A stretch of DNA of 64,000 nt, taken from Methanolinea sp. Lineage in GTDB: Archaea > Halobacteriota > Methanomicrobia > Methanomicrobiales > Methanospirillaceae. A program made the position numbers and the translations under genes. Below, in pieces: positions 9,036 through 18,476 of the stretch. The stretch covers positions 164,506 to 228,505 of the forward strand of contig JASFYI010000003.1 of assembly GCA_030055515.1 (NCBI GenBank). Reading direction: 5' to 3'. The notes beneath the pieces were generated by a model that was not told the origin of the DNA, ran no database searches, and saw nothing but the letters and a program-made list of their open reading frames with translations. The number at the start of each line of letters is the position of its first letter. Positions within the stretch are counted from its first letter, which is position 1.

Positions 9036-9461
9036 TCAGACAACGAGGGCCTCGCCACCTTTCGTCTCGATCTTCTCTTTCGCCTGCGCGGAGAACGCGT
9101 GCGCCGTGACGCGCAGCTTTTCCGTCACCTTTCCGTTTCCAAGTATCTTATCGATGCCGATCTTCTCCGCGGGGATGACAACCGTGTCCCCTTCCCTCGT
9201 CGCGAGGCCCGCGGCGAGGAGGTCATCGACCATCTCCTGGAGCCGCCCCACGGAGATCGCCCGGACCTTCTTCGTCGTGGGATTCGCAAACCCGTTCTTC
9301 CCGTTGTGAACCTCGCCGTAGACCCAGAAATGGGAGAAGCGGTGGTCGCGGTGTCCTGCCCTCCCTCTCCCGCCGCGGTTCCCGGCCCCGCGCCTGTTCT
9401 TGTGGGTACCCCCTCCACAGGTACGCGATCCCCTGTACTTCGATCTCTTGTTGACGGGCAT
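9036..9461 (-). CDS. rpl15: Ribosomal protein uL15 (L15)
   Basis: Large-subunit protein of 141 residues. It has the strongly basic glycine-rich N-terminal extension (repeated GxRG pattern up to about residue 40) that threads into 23S rRNA, and the globular C-terminal domain. An ATG at 9467 sits only two bases after the ribosome site GAGGTGA, so the ATG at 9461 is the likely start. The gene follows rpl30 and precedes secY, as in other archaea. Confidence 0.96.
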   Translation of the reverse strand: MPVNKRSKYRGSRTCGGGTHKNRRGAGNRGGRGRAGHRDHRFSHFWVYGEVHNGKNGFANPTTKKVRAISVGRLQEMVDDLLAAGLATREGDTVVIPAEKIGIDKILGNGKVTEKLRVTAHAFSAQAKEKIETKGGEALVV

Positions 9462-9467
9462 GTGCAT

Positions 9468-9932
9468 TCACCTCATTCTGTAGAGGAGCATGTTGATCTC
9501 CTTCCCGTAGTACCCGAGTGCCCCTCCCTGCGGGTAGGTCCGCTTTATCGTCCTGTACCCCTTGCGGGGCGGGTGGAGCCGGAGGACCGGCTTGACTCCG
9601 GGGACGTCGGTGAGCCGCGCCTCCCCCGACGCGATCGCGGCGGCGAACTCGGTGATTCCCCCGTAGGAGGAGTTCTCGCGGATGTACTCGTCGGTGAGCG
9701 GCCTGTTCCCCTCGATCCGCCCCCTCGTCCTGAGGATCGTCTCGATTGTCTCGGCGTCCACCTCCCCGTACGCGACGAAGTCTTTCACCTTCCGAATCAT
9801 CCCGAGGTACTCGGGTGTGTCGGGGACGAGGACGCAGTGGTTGACGTGGTGGAGGCGGAGCATCTTGAGAGTGTCCCGAATGTCCCTCCGGGTGTTGACG
9901 ACTCCCCTCACCTGGACGACGGCGTAGGTCAT
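9468..9932 (-). CDS. rpl30: Ribosomal protein uL30 (L30)
   Basis: Archaeal long form of uL30, 154 residues. The short bacterial-like core is at the N terminus ([35 protein letters not shown]), followed by the archaeal/eukaryotic C-terminal extension ending in the basic HPPRKGYRTIKR segment. The ATG shares one base with the rps5 stop, so the two genes are translationally coupled. Confidence 0.96.
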   Translation of the reverse strand: MTYAVVQVRGVVNTRRDIRDTLKMLRLHHVNHCVLVPDTPEYLGMIRKVKDFVAYGEVDAETIETILRTRGRIEGNRPLTDEYIRENSSYGGITEFAAAIASGEARLTDVPGVKPVLRLHPPRKGYRTIKRTYPQGGALGYYGKEINMLLYRMR

Positions 9933-10546
9933 CACTCTCCCCCCGTGCGGATCATGTTCGTTGCCTTGAGGGCGTTGAACGTGGCCTTCGCGAAGTTGAT
10001 CGTCGTCCTCGTCTGGCCCCTCGCAAACGTCCAGACATCCCTTATCCCGGCGAGTTCGAGGACCTTCTTGCTGATGTCCCCTGTGACGAGGCCGATTCCC
10101 CTCGGGGCGGGCTTGAGCGTCATGCGCACGCTCCCCGCCGCACCCTCGACGATCATGGGGACCGAGTGCGGCGCGTTGCAGCCGCATTCCCAGCTGCCGC
10201 ACCCGCGCTGCACTTTAATGAGGTTGATCTTCGCGTCGGCGATCGCCTTCTTGATGGCGTCCCCCACCTGCGCGTCCTTGCCCTGGCCGAAGCCGATGTA
10301 CCCGTTCCTGTTCCCGACGACCACCACGGCACGGAACTTCACCCGCCTGCCGGAGTCGGTCATGCGTTGCACCATGGTGATGTCAAGGACCTCGTCCTCG
10401 AGGTCCGGGAGGAATACGTCGACGATCTGGGGTTCCTTGATGGGGCGACCACTCTCGAGAACCTGGTCGATGCTCGAGAATTCCCCTGCCGCGACCATCC
10501 TCCCGAGGCCGGTCAGCGGGACCCATTCCACTTTCTCGTAAGGCAT
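9932..10546 (-). CDS. rps5: Ribosomal protein uS5 (S5)
   Basis: Small-subunit protein of 204 residues involved in decoding accuracy. The double-stranded RNA binding domain is centred on [17 protein letters not shown] (about 74-90), and the C-terminal domain begins around 120. A Cys-rich patch [10 protein letters not shown] lies near 115-124, as in many archaeal and eukaryotic S5/S2 proteins. It follows rpl18 by one base. Confidence 0.97.
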   Translation of the reverse strand: MPYEKVEWVPLTGLGRMVAAGEFSSIDQVLESGRPIKEPQIVDVFLPDLEDEVLDITMVQRMTDSGRRVKFRAVVVVGNRNGYIGFGQGKDAQVGDAIKKAIADAKINLIKVQRGCGSWECGCNAPHSVPMIVEGAAGSVRMTLKPAPRGIGLVTGDISKKVLELAGIRDVWTFARGQTRTTINFAKATFNALKATNMIRTGGE

Positions 10547-10547
10547 G

Positions 10548-11075
10548 TCACTCCAGCTCCTTCATGATGGCGTCCATGGTCTGCTCGACGACCTGTTGCA
10601 GGTTCCCCGCGCGTTCCGGTGCGTACGCCGCGATGTGTGCCCCCTTCACCCTGCTGTCGTCGGGGAGGATCTCCTCCCCGTGGGGGACGTCGAGGCCCGC
10701 GGTGACCGCACCTTTCAGCGCGGCAAAGACCCGCGCTCCCTTCGTCGCCCTGTGCAGGCCGATGTCGAGGATCGCGGTCTCGTACCCTGCGTTGAGGGCC
10801 CTCACGCCGAAGAGGAGCCCCGTGAGGTATGCCGCGGGCGTGCTGGAGAGGGAACCCGTGTACCCGTACTTCGCGAGTTCCCGGGAGTGGGCCGAGACCC
10901 GCGTGATGTCACCGTCCATCTCTGCCTCGACGAGCTGGATGGTGATGTACCTGTTCGTCCTGCGCACGACCATCCGGGGCTTCCTCGACACGACGAGCTT
11001 CGCCCGGGCGTAGTAGTCTGTCTTTCCCTCCCTCCGCCTGCGGAACGGGACGAAATAGCGTGGTCCTGTCGCCAT
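10548..11075 (-). CDS. rpl18: Ribosomal protein uL18 (L18)
   Basis: 5S rRNA-binding protein of 175 residues, archaeal length. The N-terminal segment [18 protein letters not shown] and the [13 protein letters not shown] strand contact 5S rRNA; the [14 protein letters not shown] helix region is also conserved. It is separated by one base from rpl19e and by one base from rps5. Confidence 0.97.
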   Translation of the reverse strand: MATGPRYFVPFRRRREGKTDYYARAKLVVSRKPRMVVRRTNRYITIQLVEAEMDGDITRVSAHSRELAKYGYTGSLSSTPAAYLTGLLFGVRALNAGYETAILDIGLHRATKGARVFAALKGAVTAGLDVPHGEEILPDDSRVKGAHIAAYAPERAGNLQQVVEQTMDAIMKELE

Positions 11076-11076
11076 T

Positions 11077-11529
11077 CTACCGGGCCCTCCCCGTGATTGT
11101 CGCGATGTGGGTCTTTAGGTGCGCGACGCTCCGGAACTGGCCTCCTGCGGCCTGGCGGTAGAGGACGCGGTAGAGGTGCCTCTCTATCTCGCCCTTATCG
11201 CGGAGTTCCGCGAGTGTCCTGCGGAGTGCCCGGATCTTCCTGATCCACTGGCGTTTCGGCGGGTTCCGTGCGCCCGCTGCTCCCTTGCGCCGCCCGGGGC
11301 CCCTGCAGTGCCCGTAGGCCCTCTTCGCCATCCTCGCACGTGCCCTTCCCCTGCTGTTGCCCCTCACCTGGTGGGCTGCAATCGCGCCCTCCTCGACGAG
11401 CTTCCGGATGTCCTCCCGCGAGACGGCGTTCTGGATGTCGGCGAGCCGGTCCGGATCGAACCATACCCGGTGGCGCCCGCAGCCGAGGAGGTCCGCGGCG
11501 ATCCGTCGCTGCGTGGCAAGGTCACTCAT
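11077..11529 (-). CDS. rpl19e: Ribosomal protein eL19 (L19e)
   Basis: Archaeal/eukaryotic large-subunit protein of 150 residues, absent from bacteria. Typical features are the N-terminal [20 protein letters not shown] segment, the very basic central region ([20 protein letters not shown]) and the [17 protein letters not shown] helix. The first eight bases of the gene overlap the end of rpl32e. Confidence 0.97.
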   Translation of the reverse strand: MSDLATQRRIAADLLGCGRHRVWFDPDRLADIQNAVSREDIRKLVEEGAIAAHQVRGNSRGRARARMAKRAYGHCRGPGRRKGAAGARNPPKRQWIRKIRALRRTLAELRDKGEIERHLYRVLYRQAAGGQFRSVAHLKTHIATITGRAR

Positions 11530-11968
11530 CGCCCTTCTCCTCCTCTACCTCCTCTCCGCCCGCCGGTTGTGCGGCCGGTTCCCCCGCGGGTTTCGTCTCC
11601 CGCGGGTTGAGGATCTTCAGCCCTGCCTTGAGGGCCATCTCCTGGATGAGGAGGCGCTTCTTCGCCCCGACACCCGCGGCGATCCGGATGGCGTCCCTCT
11701 CGGGATCGAGCCCCTCGAGCCCGGCGGGATTGTGCACCAGCACCTCGCGGTACCCGCTCGGGTGGAGCCCCCGCGCGACGAGGGGACTCCCGTATCCCGG
11801 CGTGGGGAGGGGTCCTTTCGCCTTCTTCTGGATCCGCTGCTTGTTGTGGAGACCCCGCGGCCGCCGCCAGCAGTCCGCGAGCTGTTTCTTTTTGCCATAC
11901 CCGTCGCGCTTGAAGCGGGCTGACTTCTGGCTGCGGATCCTTATTGCACGCATTATGTCATCTGCCAT
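11522..11968 (-). CDS. rpl32e: Ribosomal protein eL32 (L32e)
   Basis: Large-subunit protein of 148 residues. The conserved core runs from KSARFKRDGYGKKKQL through GYGSP and the SGYREVLVHNPAGLEGLDP region to about residue 123. The last 25 residues form an alanine/proline linker and an acidic tail ([10 protein letters not shown]) not found in all homologues. The eight-base overlap with rpl19e indicates coupled translation. Confidence 0.96.
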   Translation of the reverse strand: MADDIMRAIRIRSQKSARFKRDGYGKKKQLADCWRRPRGLHNKQRIQKKAKGPLPTPGYGSPLVARGLHPSGYREVLVHNPAGLEGLDPERDAIRIAAGVGAKKRLLIQEMALKAGLKILNPRETKPAGEPAAQPAGGEEVEEEKGDE

Positions 11969-11974
11969 CGTCGC

Positions 11975-12499
11975 TCATCCCTTCTGCACGATGTATATCC
12001 CGTCCTGGAATATGCGGGGATCCCTGTACTTGATCTTGGTTGCACGCTCGATGTTCGCGGACGTGATACCCAGCTTCTCGCGGTCGATCCCTGTGAGGAT
12101 GACCTCGTCGTTGCCCACCTTCGCGGTCACGCCGGGGACGATGCGCGCGTACCTCGGTTTCTTCTCGCCGAGGAAATTGTTGATCTCGAGCCTGTCTCCC
12201 GCGAGCCTGAGCTGGATGGGGAAGTGGCTGTAAACTACCTTCATCCGGTACTCGAACCCCTCCGTGACGCCCTTGATCATGTTCTGGACGTGCGCCTGTA
12301 TCGTGCCGACCATCGCGGTGATCCTCTTCCGGTCTGCCGGGGTGGATATCACGAGGACGCCGTCACTGACCGCGAGCGTGATCTGGGGGAACCGGAATGT
12401 CCTCTCGAGCTGCCCCTTCGGCCCCGTGACGCGGACGGTCGCGCCGTCGAGCTCGAGCTTCACGCCGCTTGGAATGGTCACCGTGCGCTGTGTTGCCAT
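11975..12499 (-). CDS. rpl6: Ribosomal protein uL6 (L6)
   Basis: Large-subunit protein of 174 residues near the factor-binding site. Two repeated L6 domains are visible: GVKLELDGATVRVTGPKGQL in the first and LEINNFLGEKKPRYARIVPG in the second, ending with the RDPRIFQDGIYIV motif typical of the archaeal/eukaryotic form (L9). Starts at the ATG 13 bases after rps8. Confidence 0.97.
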   Translation of the reverse strand: MATQRTVTIPSGVKLELDGATVRVTGPKGQLERTFRFPQITLAVSDGVLVISTPADRKRITAMVGTIQAHVQNMIKGVTEGFEYRMKVVYSHFPIQLRLAGDRLEINNFLGEKKPRYARIVPGVTAKVGNDEVILTGIDREKLGITSANIERATKIKYRDPRIFQDGIYIVQKG

Positions 12500-12512
12500 C
12501 TTCCTTTCCCCC

Positions 12513-12905
12513 CTAGTACACGTAGCCCAGGAGCTCTCCCCCGATGCGCTCGCGCCGGGCCTGCTCGTGGGTCATGACCCCGCGGGACGTGGAGATGATG
12601 AGGATCCCGAAGTTCTTCCCCGGGAGGAACTGCTTCTCCCAGTATTCCATCTCGTCGAGCCGGACCGAGTAGCGGGGCGTGATCGCGCCGCACCTGTTAA
12701 TCTTCCCGTTCAGGTGGACGAGGAACTGGCCGCCGCGCCCGTCCTCGATGTACTCGAAGCCGTCGATGTACCCGGCCTCCTGCATGATGCGGAACATCGC
12801 GCCGAGGAGCTTGCTCGCGGGCTCGATGATGACCGAGGATTTCCCCCCTTCCGCCGCGTTCTTGAGGGCACACATGCCGTCCGCGATTGGATTGAGTCTT
12901 GCCAT
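12513..12905 (-). CDS. rps8: Ribosomal protein uS8 (S8)
   Basis: Small-subunit assembly protein of 130 residues that binds 16S rRNA helix 21. The C-terminal signature around [20 protein letters not shown] is clear, with the archaeal SV/SR form of the loop that carries the conserved serine. In bacteria and archaea S8 can regulate its own operon by binding mRNA; no such site was identified here. Confidence 0.97.
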   Translation of the reverse strand: MARLNPIADGMCALKNAAEGGKSSVIIEPASKLLGAMFRIMQEAGYIDGFEYIEDGRGGQFLVHLNGKINRCGAITPRYSVRLDEMEYWEKQFLPGKNFGILIISTSRGVMTHEQARRERIGGELLGYVY

Positions 12906-12917
12906 GCGACACGCCCC

Positions 12918-13073
12918 CTAGTTCATCTTCTTGAAGCCCATCTTGGGCGCCCACTCGCGGAAGCATTGGCGGCAGAACATGATGTGGTACCGCCTCACGA
13001 GGGCCTGTTTCCTCCCGCACATCTTGCACTGGTGCGCGCCGCGGCCGAACAGCTTCTTCTTCTCTCCTCCCAT
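12918..13073 (-). CDS. rps14: Ribosomal protein uS14, zinc-binding form
   Basis: Short uS14 of 51 residues, missed by size cut-offs but unmistakable. It has the zinc-binding pairs C16/C19 and C34/C37, the central [14 protein letters not shown] segment and the closing GFKKMN. Its ATG shares one base with the rpl5 stop (TGATG), and the TAG stop lies twelve bases before rps8. Family and synteny leave no doubt. Confidence 0.96.
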   Translation of the reverse strand: MGGEKKKLFGRGAHQCKMCGRKQALVRRYHIMFCRQCFREWAPKMGFKKMN

Positions 13074-13579
13074 CAGTACACCTCCACCTTGTGCGTCTCC
13101 TTGAGGAACCTGATGGCATCCTCCGGGTTGACCCTCTGCTTCGCAGGGAGGCGCTTCTTCTCTATCGACCGCCGGGCGATCCTGACACCCCTGCGGGCGA
13201 GGACGACGTTGACGTCCATCCCGTAGATCCCGACCTGCGGGTCGTAGCTCATCCCGGGGAAATCGGTGTGTTCCTCAATCCCGAACGAGAAGTTCCCCCA
13301 CTTGTCGAACTGGCGCCTCGAGATCTTCCTGTCGATGATGTCGAACGCCTTGGCGAGGAACTCTGTCGCCTTCTTCCCCCGGAGCGTGACGCGGCAGCTG
13401 ATCGGGGCGCCTTTCCGTATCCCGAACGAGACGTTGGTCTTCTTCGCGTTGCTCCGCACGGGGGTGTTGCCCGTGATCGCCCTGAGGATGTCGACAGCTT
13501 TCGAGAGCCTGTCCCCGGATTCGCCGACACCCATGTGCACGACGACCTTCTCGACGAATACCTCGCGCATCGGGTTCAT
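13073..13579 (-). CDS. rpl5: Ribosomal protein uL5 (L5)
   Basis: 5S rRNA-associated protein of 168 residues at the central protuberance. Conserved segments are [20 protein letters not shown] at the N terminus, [20 protein letters not shown] in the middle and [19 protein letters not shown] near 120. The ATG overlaps the rps4e stop as ATGA. Confidence 0.97.
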   Translation of the reverse strand: MNPMREVFVEKVVVHMGVGESGDRLSKAVDILRAITGNTPVRSNAKKTNVSFGIRKGAPISCRVTLRGKKATEFLAKAFDIIDRKISRRQFDKWGNFSFGIEEHTDFPGMSYDPQVGIYGMDVNVVLARRGVRIARRSIEKKRLPAKQRVNPEDAIRFLKETHKVEVY

Positions 13580-14301
13580 TCTTCAATCCCCCATTCCTTG
13601 AGGGCAGGCTCCTCGCGGCCCACCATGTAGATGTACTCGTCGATCGTCTCGAACCGCGATCCATCCGAAGGGTCCTCGAGGATGACCCTGTTGGGAACGC
13701 TCCCGGGGACCTTCTCTATCGCGACGATCCGTGCCACCCGGCCCGAGTGCCTCCCGCCGATGACCATCGCCATGTTGCCGACGGCAAACGGGAAGTGGTC
13801 GAGGATGGCAAACCTGTTCTCCGGTTCGAGGGAGAGGACGATCGAGTCGCCGGGCTTGTACCTGTTGTCCGCGAGGACGTTTGCACCGGAGCGGAGGTTC
13901 AGTTGTACTTTCCCGCCGGGGACTATCGTCTTGTTCCGAATCTTCTCGAGGCGGGTCTTCGCGGACTCCGCGTCGATCTCGATCGTCCGGTGCCGGCCGT
14001 TCTTGTCCCGGAGGATGCGGTAGTGCTTGTTGATCCGCGGGATCGAGATGATGTCGAAGATGCCGATTCCCATCCGGGGATTCCGGCACGGCCTGCCGTT
14101 CACGATGACGTCCCTCTGGTGGAGGATCTGCCTGACCTCCTTTGCATTCGCCGCGAGGTGCATGTGTTCCCGCAGCCACACCGCGATCGGCATCGCGTTC
14201 GCGTTGTGAGGTCCGGGTGCCGTCTTTGTGATGAACTTGCTCGTCTTCTTCGCGACGTGCCAGGAGTCGGGGGCATTCAGCCTCTTTAGGTGATCTGACA
14301 T
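13576..14301 (-). CDS. rps4e: Ribosomal protein eS4 (S4e)
   Basis: Archaeal/eukaryotic small-subunit protein of 241 residues. It contains an S4-type RNA-binding domain (about 40-95, with the segment VNGRPCRNPRMGIGIFDII), the central S4e domain, and a C-terminal KOW motif around AVGNMAMVIGGRHSGRVARI. The ATG at 14301 shares one base with the rpl24 stop; a GTG one codon upstream is less likely. The gene sits between rpl24 and rpl5, the normal archaeal position. Confidence 0.97.
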   Translation of the reverse strand: MSDHLKRLNAPDSWHVAKKTSKFITKTAPGPHNANAMPIAVWLREHMHLAANAKEVRQILHQRDVIVNGRPCRNPRMGIGIFDIISIPRINKHYRILRDKNGRHRTIEIDAESAKTRLEKIRNKTIVPGGKVQLNLRSGANVLADNRYKPGDSIVLSLEPENRFAILDHFPFAVGNMAMVIGGRHSGRVARIVAIEKVPGSVPNRVILEDPSDGSRFETIDEYIYMVGREEPALKEWGIEE

Positions 14302-14666
14302 CACTCACTCCCCCCGAGTCTCTCTGCCCTCTTTGGGTCTTTCAGGTTGAGCTTCGTCACCTGCACGTTGGAGGGGTGCACGGGGCGCGGGACCTCGGTG
14401 CCGTCCGCCTTGCGGACAGAGACACCCTGGACGACGATCATGCACCTCTTCGTGTCTACCTTGTCCACGAGTCCCTCCGTCCCGGCCGACTCGCCGCGGA
14501 GGACCTTGACCGTGTCCCCCGTCACCACGCGGACGCTGCGCCTGTGGTATTTCTCGCGCAGCGCAGGGGCGAGCGGGGCATGGAGGAAACGGTTCCTCGC
14601 GTGGGCAGGTGCCGTGTACCGGGCCTTCCTCTGTTTCCTCGGTTGCTTGCTCTCGATTCGGACCAT
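14301..14666 (-). CDS. rpl24: Ribosomal protein uL24 (L24)
   Basis: Large-subunit assembly protein of 121 residues. The archaeal N-terminal extension (QPRKQRKARYTAPAHARNRF) precedes the KOW domain, whose core SVRVVTGDTVKVLRGESAG begins near residue 44. The C-terminal PRPVHPSNVQVTKLNL segment is conserved as well. It overlaps rps4e by one base. Confidence 0.97.
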   Translation of the reverse strand: MVRIESKQPRKQRKARYTAPAHARNRFLHAPLAPALREKYHRRSVRVVTGDTVKVLRGESAGTEGLVDKVDTKRCMIVVQGVSVRKADGTEVPRPVHPSNVQVTKLNLKDPKRAERLGGSE

Positions 14667-14675
14667 GGATCTGCC

Positions 14676-15074
14676 TCACACGATGATCGTTGCCATCGAC
14701 CCGATCTTCGGGAACCGCTCCGCGACCTCGCGCGCGACCGGTCCCTTGATCTCGGTCCCCCTCGGTTCGTTCTTGTCGTCCACGATGACCACGGCATTGT
14801 CCTCGAAGCTGACCCTGATGCCGCTCGGCCTCCGCAGCTCCTTCTTCTGCCGGATCACGACTGCCCTCACGAGCTTGCGGCGCATGTCAGGCGTCCCCTT
14901 CTTCACGCTCACGGTCGCGATGTCGCCGAGGCCAAGCCTTGGCTGGCGCCTCCGCACGCCGTGGTACCCGAAGACGGACACGATCTGGACCTCCCTCGCG
15001 CCGGTGTTGTCGGCGCAGAGGAGCCTTGAGCCCGTGTGGAGCGCCCGCGGGATGTTCGACTGCTTCGCCTTCAT
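14676..15074 (-). CDS. rpl14: Ribosomal protein uL14 (L14)
   Basis: Large-subunit protein of 132 residues at the subunit interface. The ATG at 15074 gives the archaeal N terminus [16 protein letters not shown], followed by the universally conserved [13 protein letters not shown] core and [11 protein letters not shown]. The stop and start overlap with rps17 is four bases (ATGA). Confidence 0.97.
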   Translation of the reverse strand: MKAKQSNIPRALHTGSRLLCADNTGAREVQIVSVFGYHGVRRRQPRLGLGDIATVSVKKGTPDMRRKLVRAVVIRQKKELRRPSGIRVSFEDNAVVIVDDKNEPRGTEIKGPVAREVAERFPKIGSMATIIV

Positions 15075-15397
15075 GATGGCTGCACCTCCACCACGACGTA
15101 CGTGGTGGTCTTCGAGAGCGGCCTGCACTCGGCGATGCGCACGGTGTCACCGGTCTTCGCCTGAATGCAGGGAGGGTTGTGGGCGTGTATCTTGCTGCTC
15201 CGCTTCTCGTAGCGGTTGTATTTGCCCACGTAGTGCAGGTAGGCCCGCTCCACCACCACGGTCTTTGCCATCTTGTCGCTCACGACTTTACCGGTGATCA
15301 CCTGGCCGCGCACCGGTAAAGTGCCGTGAAACGGACAATCGACGTCATCGCACTCCCTCTCGGGAGGCCTGACGTTCAACCCGATGTTCCTTGCCAT
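15071..15397 (-). CDS. rps17: Ribosomal protein uS17 (S17)
   Basis: Small-subunit OB-fold protein of 108 residues, archaeal length. It begins [20 protein letters not shown] and contains the signature [23 protein letters not shown] split over the OB barrel. The ATG shares one base with the rnp1 stop (TAATG). The N-terminal pair of Cys residues (CDDVDC) is typical of archaeal and eukaryotic S11/S17. Confidence 0.97.
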   Translation of the reverse strand: MARNIGLNVRPPERECDDVDCPFHGTLPVRGQVITGKVVSDKMAKTVVVERAYLHYVGKYNRYEKRSSKIHAHNPPCIQAKTGDTVRIAECRPLSKTTTYVVVEVQPS

Positions 15398-15681
15398 TAT
15401 TTCCCTCTGGTCTTCCAATTCGCGTTGATCCGCTTTTCCGGCGCCATGACCAAGGCGGAACCGTCAATCTCCACCAGGACACCATCCGGGAGGACGACAC
15501 GGAACCGTGTTCCCGCCTTTTGGATCTTCTTCGTCCCCTTCTCCCCCCGGATCACCAGCATGTTCCTGGTCTCATCGATGACGCGGCCCGACAGGCCGTG
15601 CAGGGCAGGGTTGGTCGCCCTAACCACGGTGACTTCCAGCCCGATCAGTTCGTGCCGGAGGATGTTTCGCGGCGAGATCAT
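15397..15681 (-). CDS. rnp1: Ribonuclease P protein component 1 (Rpp29/Pop4)
   Basis: RNase P subunit of 94 residues that helps mature the 5' ends of tRNAs. It has the N-terminal [18 protein letters not shown] helix-strand, the [13 protein letters not shown] core and the [17 protein letters not shown] segment of the Rpp29 Sm-like barrel. Its place between rpl29 and rps17 is the classic euryarchaeal arrangement. The ATG overlaps rpl29 by four bases. Confidence 0.95.
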   Translation of the reverse strand: MISPRNILRHELIGLEVTVVRATNPALHGLSGRVIDETRNMLVIRGEKGTKKIQKAGTRFRVVLPDGVLVEIDGSALVMAPEKRINANWKTRGK

Positions 15682-15887
15682 CTGGCGCTGCGTCTCCTGC
15701 TGTTCTGCTCGGTCTTCATCCTCGCGATCGTCCGGCGGAGCTCCCGTATCCTGCCGGGGTTCTCCGTCGATCCCCCCGCGCTCACCTTGCCGTAGTGCTG
15801 GATGAGCTCGACCTTCAGCTTCTCCATCTGCTCGGAGAGCTCGACGTCAGAGAGCTGCCGCACCTCCTTTGCCCGGAATATGGCCAT
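15678..15887 (-). CDS. rpl29: Ribosomal protein uL29 (L29)
   Basis: Large-subunit protein of 69 residues near the tunnel exit, built of two helices with the signature NPGRIRELRRTIARMKTE. The ATG at 15887 has a GGAGGA site seven bases upstream; a GTG at 15893 is the weaker alternative. Docking site for SRP and nascent chain factors by family knowledge. Confidence 0.95.
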   Translation of the reverse strand: MAIFRAKEVRQLSDVELSEQMEKLKVELIQHYGKVSAGGSTENPGRIRELRRTIARMKTEQNSRRRSAR

Positions 15888-15889
15888 CT

Positions 15890-16609
15890 TCACTTCCTCC
15901 CGAGCAGCTCTTCCTCGTCGAACTCGTCGGGTTCGAGCGGGAGTTCCTCTTCCGCGATGTCCTCGCCGACCGTCGTGACGGGTATCTCGATGCCTTTCTT
16001 CTGCGGTTTCTCCCTCTTGGCCGTGACCTCGAAGTGGTCGGGGATCTTCGCGGTCGGCGGGATGATCTTGACCTGGACCCCTATCACCCCGAGTTTCTTC
16101 ACGGCGACGGCGTAGCCCTTCTCGACGATGGTGTTCACGGGTTCACCCGCGTGCTTGATGTAGCCCTCCGTGAACTTCTGGACCCTCGCGCGGGCCCCCG
16201 TGAGCTTCCCGGCGATGATGACCTCGCAGCCCAGCGCCCCCGCGTCCATCACGCGACGGAGGATGCTCTGGCCGGCCTTCCTGAAGTACCAGCCCCTCTC
16301 GAGGGCGTTCGCGAGGCGCTCCGCCATGATCTGGGCATTGAAGTTCGGGTTGGGAACCTGCTGGACCTCGATCTGGGGGGACTCGACCGCGAAGTCGTTC
16401 GCGAGGTCCTGCGTGAGCTGCCGGACGAGTTTCCCGCCTTTCCCGATGACGATGCCCGGTTTCTCCGCGAATATCGTGACCTGGGTCCCGAGCGGCGTCC
16501 GCTGGATGTCCATCCCGCCGTACCCCGCGCGCTTCAGCTCCTTCTTGAGGTGTTTTTCCACGCGGGCGCGGCGGACCCCCTCGGCCACGAATTTCTTCTC
16601 GACTGCCAT
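15890..16609 (-). CDS. rps3: Ribosomal protein uS3 (S3)
   Basis: Small-subunit protein of 239 residues at the mRNA entry. The type II KH domain carries the GKGG loop at residues 56-59, and the C-terminal S3 domain follows with the AGKLTGARARVQKFTEGYIK segment. A tail rich in Glu and Asp (from about 205) ends the protein, as in many archaeal S3 proteins. The ATG shares one base with the rpl22 stop. Confidence 0.97.
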   Translation of the reverse strand: MAVEKKFVAEGVRRARVEKHLKKELKRAGYGGMDIQRTPLGTQVTIFAEKPGIVIGKGGKLVRQLTQDLANDFAVESPQIEVQQVPNPNFNAQIMAERLANALERGWYFRKAGQSILRRVMDAGALGCEVIIAGKLTGARARVQKFTEGYIKHAGEPVNTIVEKGYAVAVKKLGVIGVQVKIIPPTAKIPDHFEVTAKREKPQKKGIEIPVTTVGEDIAEEELPLEPDEFDEEELLGRK

Positions 16610-17070
16610 CAGGCCGCCTCCTTCGCGACGATCTCGATGTTCACCGTCTCCTTGCGCTTGGGTGTCGCCCTGCCCATCGCCCTCGGGAAGATGCCGCGGT
16701 ACGCCCTGCCCCTGTTCGCCGCGACGTGCACGATCTCGAGGTTCTCCGTGTCGAGCCCGAGGTACTCGGCGTTCTTCACCACCGAGTGGAGGAGGCGGAG
16801 GTACGCCTTCGATGCCTTCTTTGGGTACCTCCCGGCACACCACCCGGAGAGCCCCTTCTTGTGCGCGACCTTGCGGTTGAACCTTCGGAACGGAATCGGT
16901 TTCTTCCCCTCGACGACCTGCGTGAGGTACGAGATTGCCTCGGGGACCTTCTTGTGCCGTATGAAGGACGCGATCTCGATCGCGTGCTTCGGGGAGATCT
17001 GCACCTCGGTTGCCTTCCCGCGGGCATAGGTCTCCCCCTCGAATGCCACAGAGTAGCGTGTCCTTGCCAT
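16609..17070 (-). CDS. rpl22: Ribosomal protein uL22 (L22)
   Basis: Large-subunit protein of 153 residues lining the exit tunnel. The ATG at 17070 gives [20 protein letters not shown], the archaeal N terminus. The tunnel loop [20 protein letters not shown] near 115-135 is typical. The open frame upstream of this ATG is a shadow of rps19. Confidence 0.97.
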   Translation of the reverse strand: MARTRYSVAFEGETYARGKATEVQISPKHAIEIASFIRHKKVPEAISYLTQVVEGKKPIPFRRFNRKVAHKKGLSGWCAGRYPKKASKAYLRLLHSVVKNAEYLGLDTENLEIVHVAANRGRAYRGIFPRAMGRATPKRKETVNIEIVAKEAA

Positions 17071-17075
17071 GGCGA

Positions 17076-17489
17076 TCACTTCAGCGGCACGTACTTGCTC
17101 GAGCGGGTCGCCCCGATACCGGCAGCCCCGTGCACCACCTTCTTCCTCGTGAGGGCAAACTCGCCGAGGTAGTGGAAGAGGGCCTCGGGCAGGATCTCGA
17201 CCTTCACGAATTCCTTCCCGTTGTGGATGTCGACCGTCCGCCCCACCATCTCCGGCATCACGATCATGTCCCGCAGGTGTGTCCGGATGGTGCCATCGCC
17301 CTTCTTGAACTGCGCGAGGAGGTGTTCCTCGCCGCGGGTGAGACCGCGGAGCAGCTTCCGCCTCGCGCGGGCCGGCATGACGGCGGCGAGCTCGGACCGG
17401 CCCATCGCCCGCAGCTCGTCGAGCCGGAAACCGCGGTACGTGAACTCCTCCCGCCGCCTCGGGATCTTCTTCTGCGCCTTCTTTGCCAT
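17076..17489 (-). CDS. rps19: Ribosomal protein uS19 (S19)
   Basis: Small-subunit head protein of 137 residues. The archaeal N-terminal extension ([17 protein letters not shown]) is followed by the conserved core with [20 protein letters not shown] and the C-terminal [20 protein letters not shown]. It lies ten bases after rpl2 and five before rpl22. Confidence 0.97.
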   Translation of the reverse strand: MAKKAQKKIPRRREEFTYRGFRLDELRAMGRSELAAVMPARARRKLLRGLTRGEEHLLAQFKKGDGTIRTHLRDMIVMPEMVGRTVDIHNGKEFVKVEILPEALFHYLGEFALTRKKVVHGAAGIGATRSSKYVPLK

Positions 17490-17499
17490 GTGTCACCAC

Positions 17500-18216
17500 T
17501 CACTTCTTGGATAGCCCCGTTCTCCTCGCTGCGATGTGCCCGACTGCCCGTCCGGGCGGGGTCCCGCGGCTCACGGTCTTCGGCCTGCCCGCGTGCTGGT
17601 GTCCGCCGCCGCCGAAGGGGTGGTCGATGACGTTCATCGCGACACCCCTCACCCGTGGCCAGTTGGACGCGGTGTTCTTCATCTTGTGGTACTTCTTCCC
17701 GGCCTTGACGAAGGGTTTCTCGCCGCGGCCGCCCCCGGCCACGATTCCCACGGTGGCACGGCAGCGGCTGTTGAACCACTTCAACTCCCCGCTCGGCATC
17801 GTCACGCCGACGCGGTCCTCCGTCCTGTCGACGACGACCGCCTGCGTCCCGCTGGCCCGGACGAACTTGCCGCCGTCATTGGGCTGTGCCTCGATGTTGC
17901 AGATGAACGTCCCGGCCGGGATCTCCGCGAGGGGCAGCGTGTTGCCGTTCTTCACCTCTGCCCCCGCGCCCCACGCGATCGTGTCGCCCACGCCCATTCC
18001 CTCCGTCGCGAGGGTGTACACTTTCTTCCCGTCCGCGAGGCGGACGAGCGCGATCGGGGCGTGGCGTGCGGGGTCGTGCTCGATGTCCTCGACGACTCCC
18101 TGGACGAGGCCGTCAGCGCTGTTCACGTGCCGGATCGCGGCCTTGTACCTGTGCGAGGGGGCACGGTATGTCGGGCCCCCCTTCCCCCGGCTCTGCGTGG
18201 TGATGCGATGTCCCAT
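17500..18216 (-). CDS. rpl2: Ribosomal protein uL2 (L2)
   Basis: Core large-subunit protein of 238 residues needed for peptidyl-transferase assembly. Conserved regions include RGKGGPTYRAPSHRYKA at the N terminus and the NVIDHPFGGGGHQHAGRP loop near 195-212, which contains the critical histidine. The ATG at 18216 has GGTGGGG upstream; the GTG at 18225 is a possible but poorer start. Confidence 0.97.
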   Translation of the reverse strand: MGHRITTQSRGKGGPTYRAPSHRYKAAIRHVNSADGLVQGVVEDIEHDPARHAPIALVRLADGKKVYTLATEGMGVGDTIAWGAGAEVKNGNTLPLAEIPAGTFICNIEAQPNDGGKFVRASGTQAVVVDRTEDRVGVTMPSGELKWFNSRCRATVGIVAGGGRGEKPFVKAGKKYHKMKNTASNWPRVRGVAMNVIDHPFGGGGHQHAGRPKTVSRGTPPGRAVGHIAARRTGLSKK

Positions 18217-18225
18217 GTTCCCCAC

Positions 18226-18474
18226 CTACATGATGCCAAGCCGGGAGAGGATCTCCTCGGCCGCTTTCTCGTTCGCGAAGCTGATGATCGCCTTCTTCCT
18301 TCCGTCCATCGTCATCATCGTCGAGACGTGGGTGACTTCCTGCGCGAACGTCTTCTCGATCTCCCTTTTTATCTCTGCCTTGGTCGCGTTGTTGTCGACG
18401 ATGAACTGGAGCTTGTTCTGGTTCTCGAGGGCCATCATGGCCTTCTCCGTGACGTAGGGGTACCGGAGCACCAT
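18226..18474 (-). CDS. rpl23: Ribosomal protein uL23 (L23)
   Basis: Large-subunit protein of 82 residues at the tunnel exit, docking site for SRP. The ATG at 18474 yields MVLRYPYVTEKAMMALENQN and the full L23 fold ending in DGRKKAIISFANEKAAEEI. It starts two bases after the rpl4 stop. Confidence 0.96.
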   Translation of the reverse strand: MVLRYPYVTEKAMMALENQNKLQFIVDNNATKAEIKREIEKTFAQEVTHVSTMMTMDGRKKAIISFANEKAAEEILSRLGIM

Positions 18475-18476
18475 GG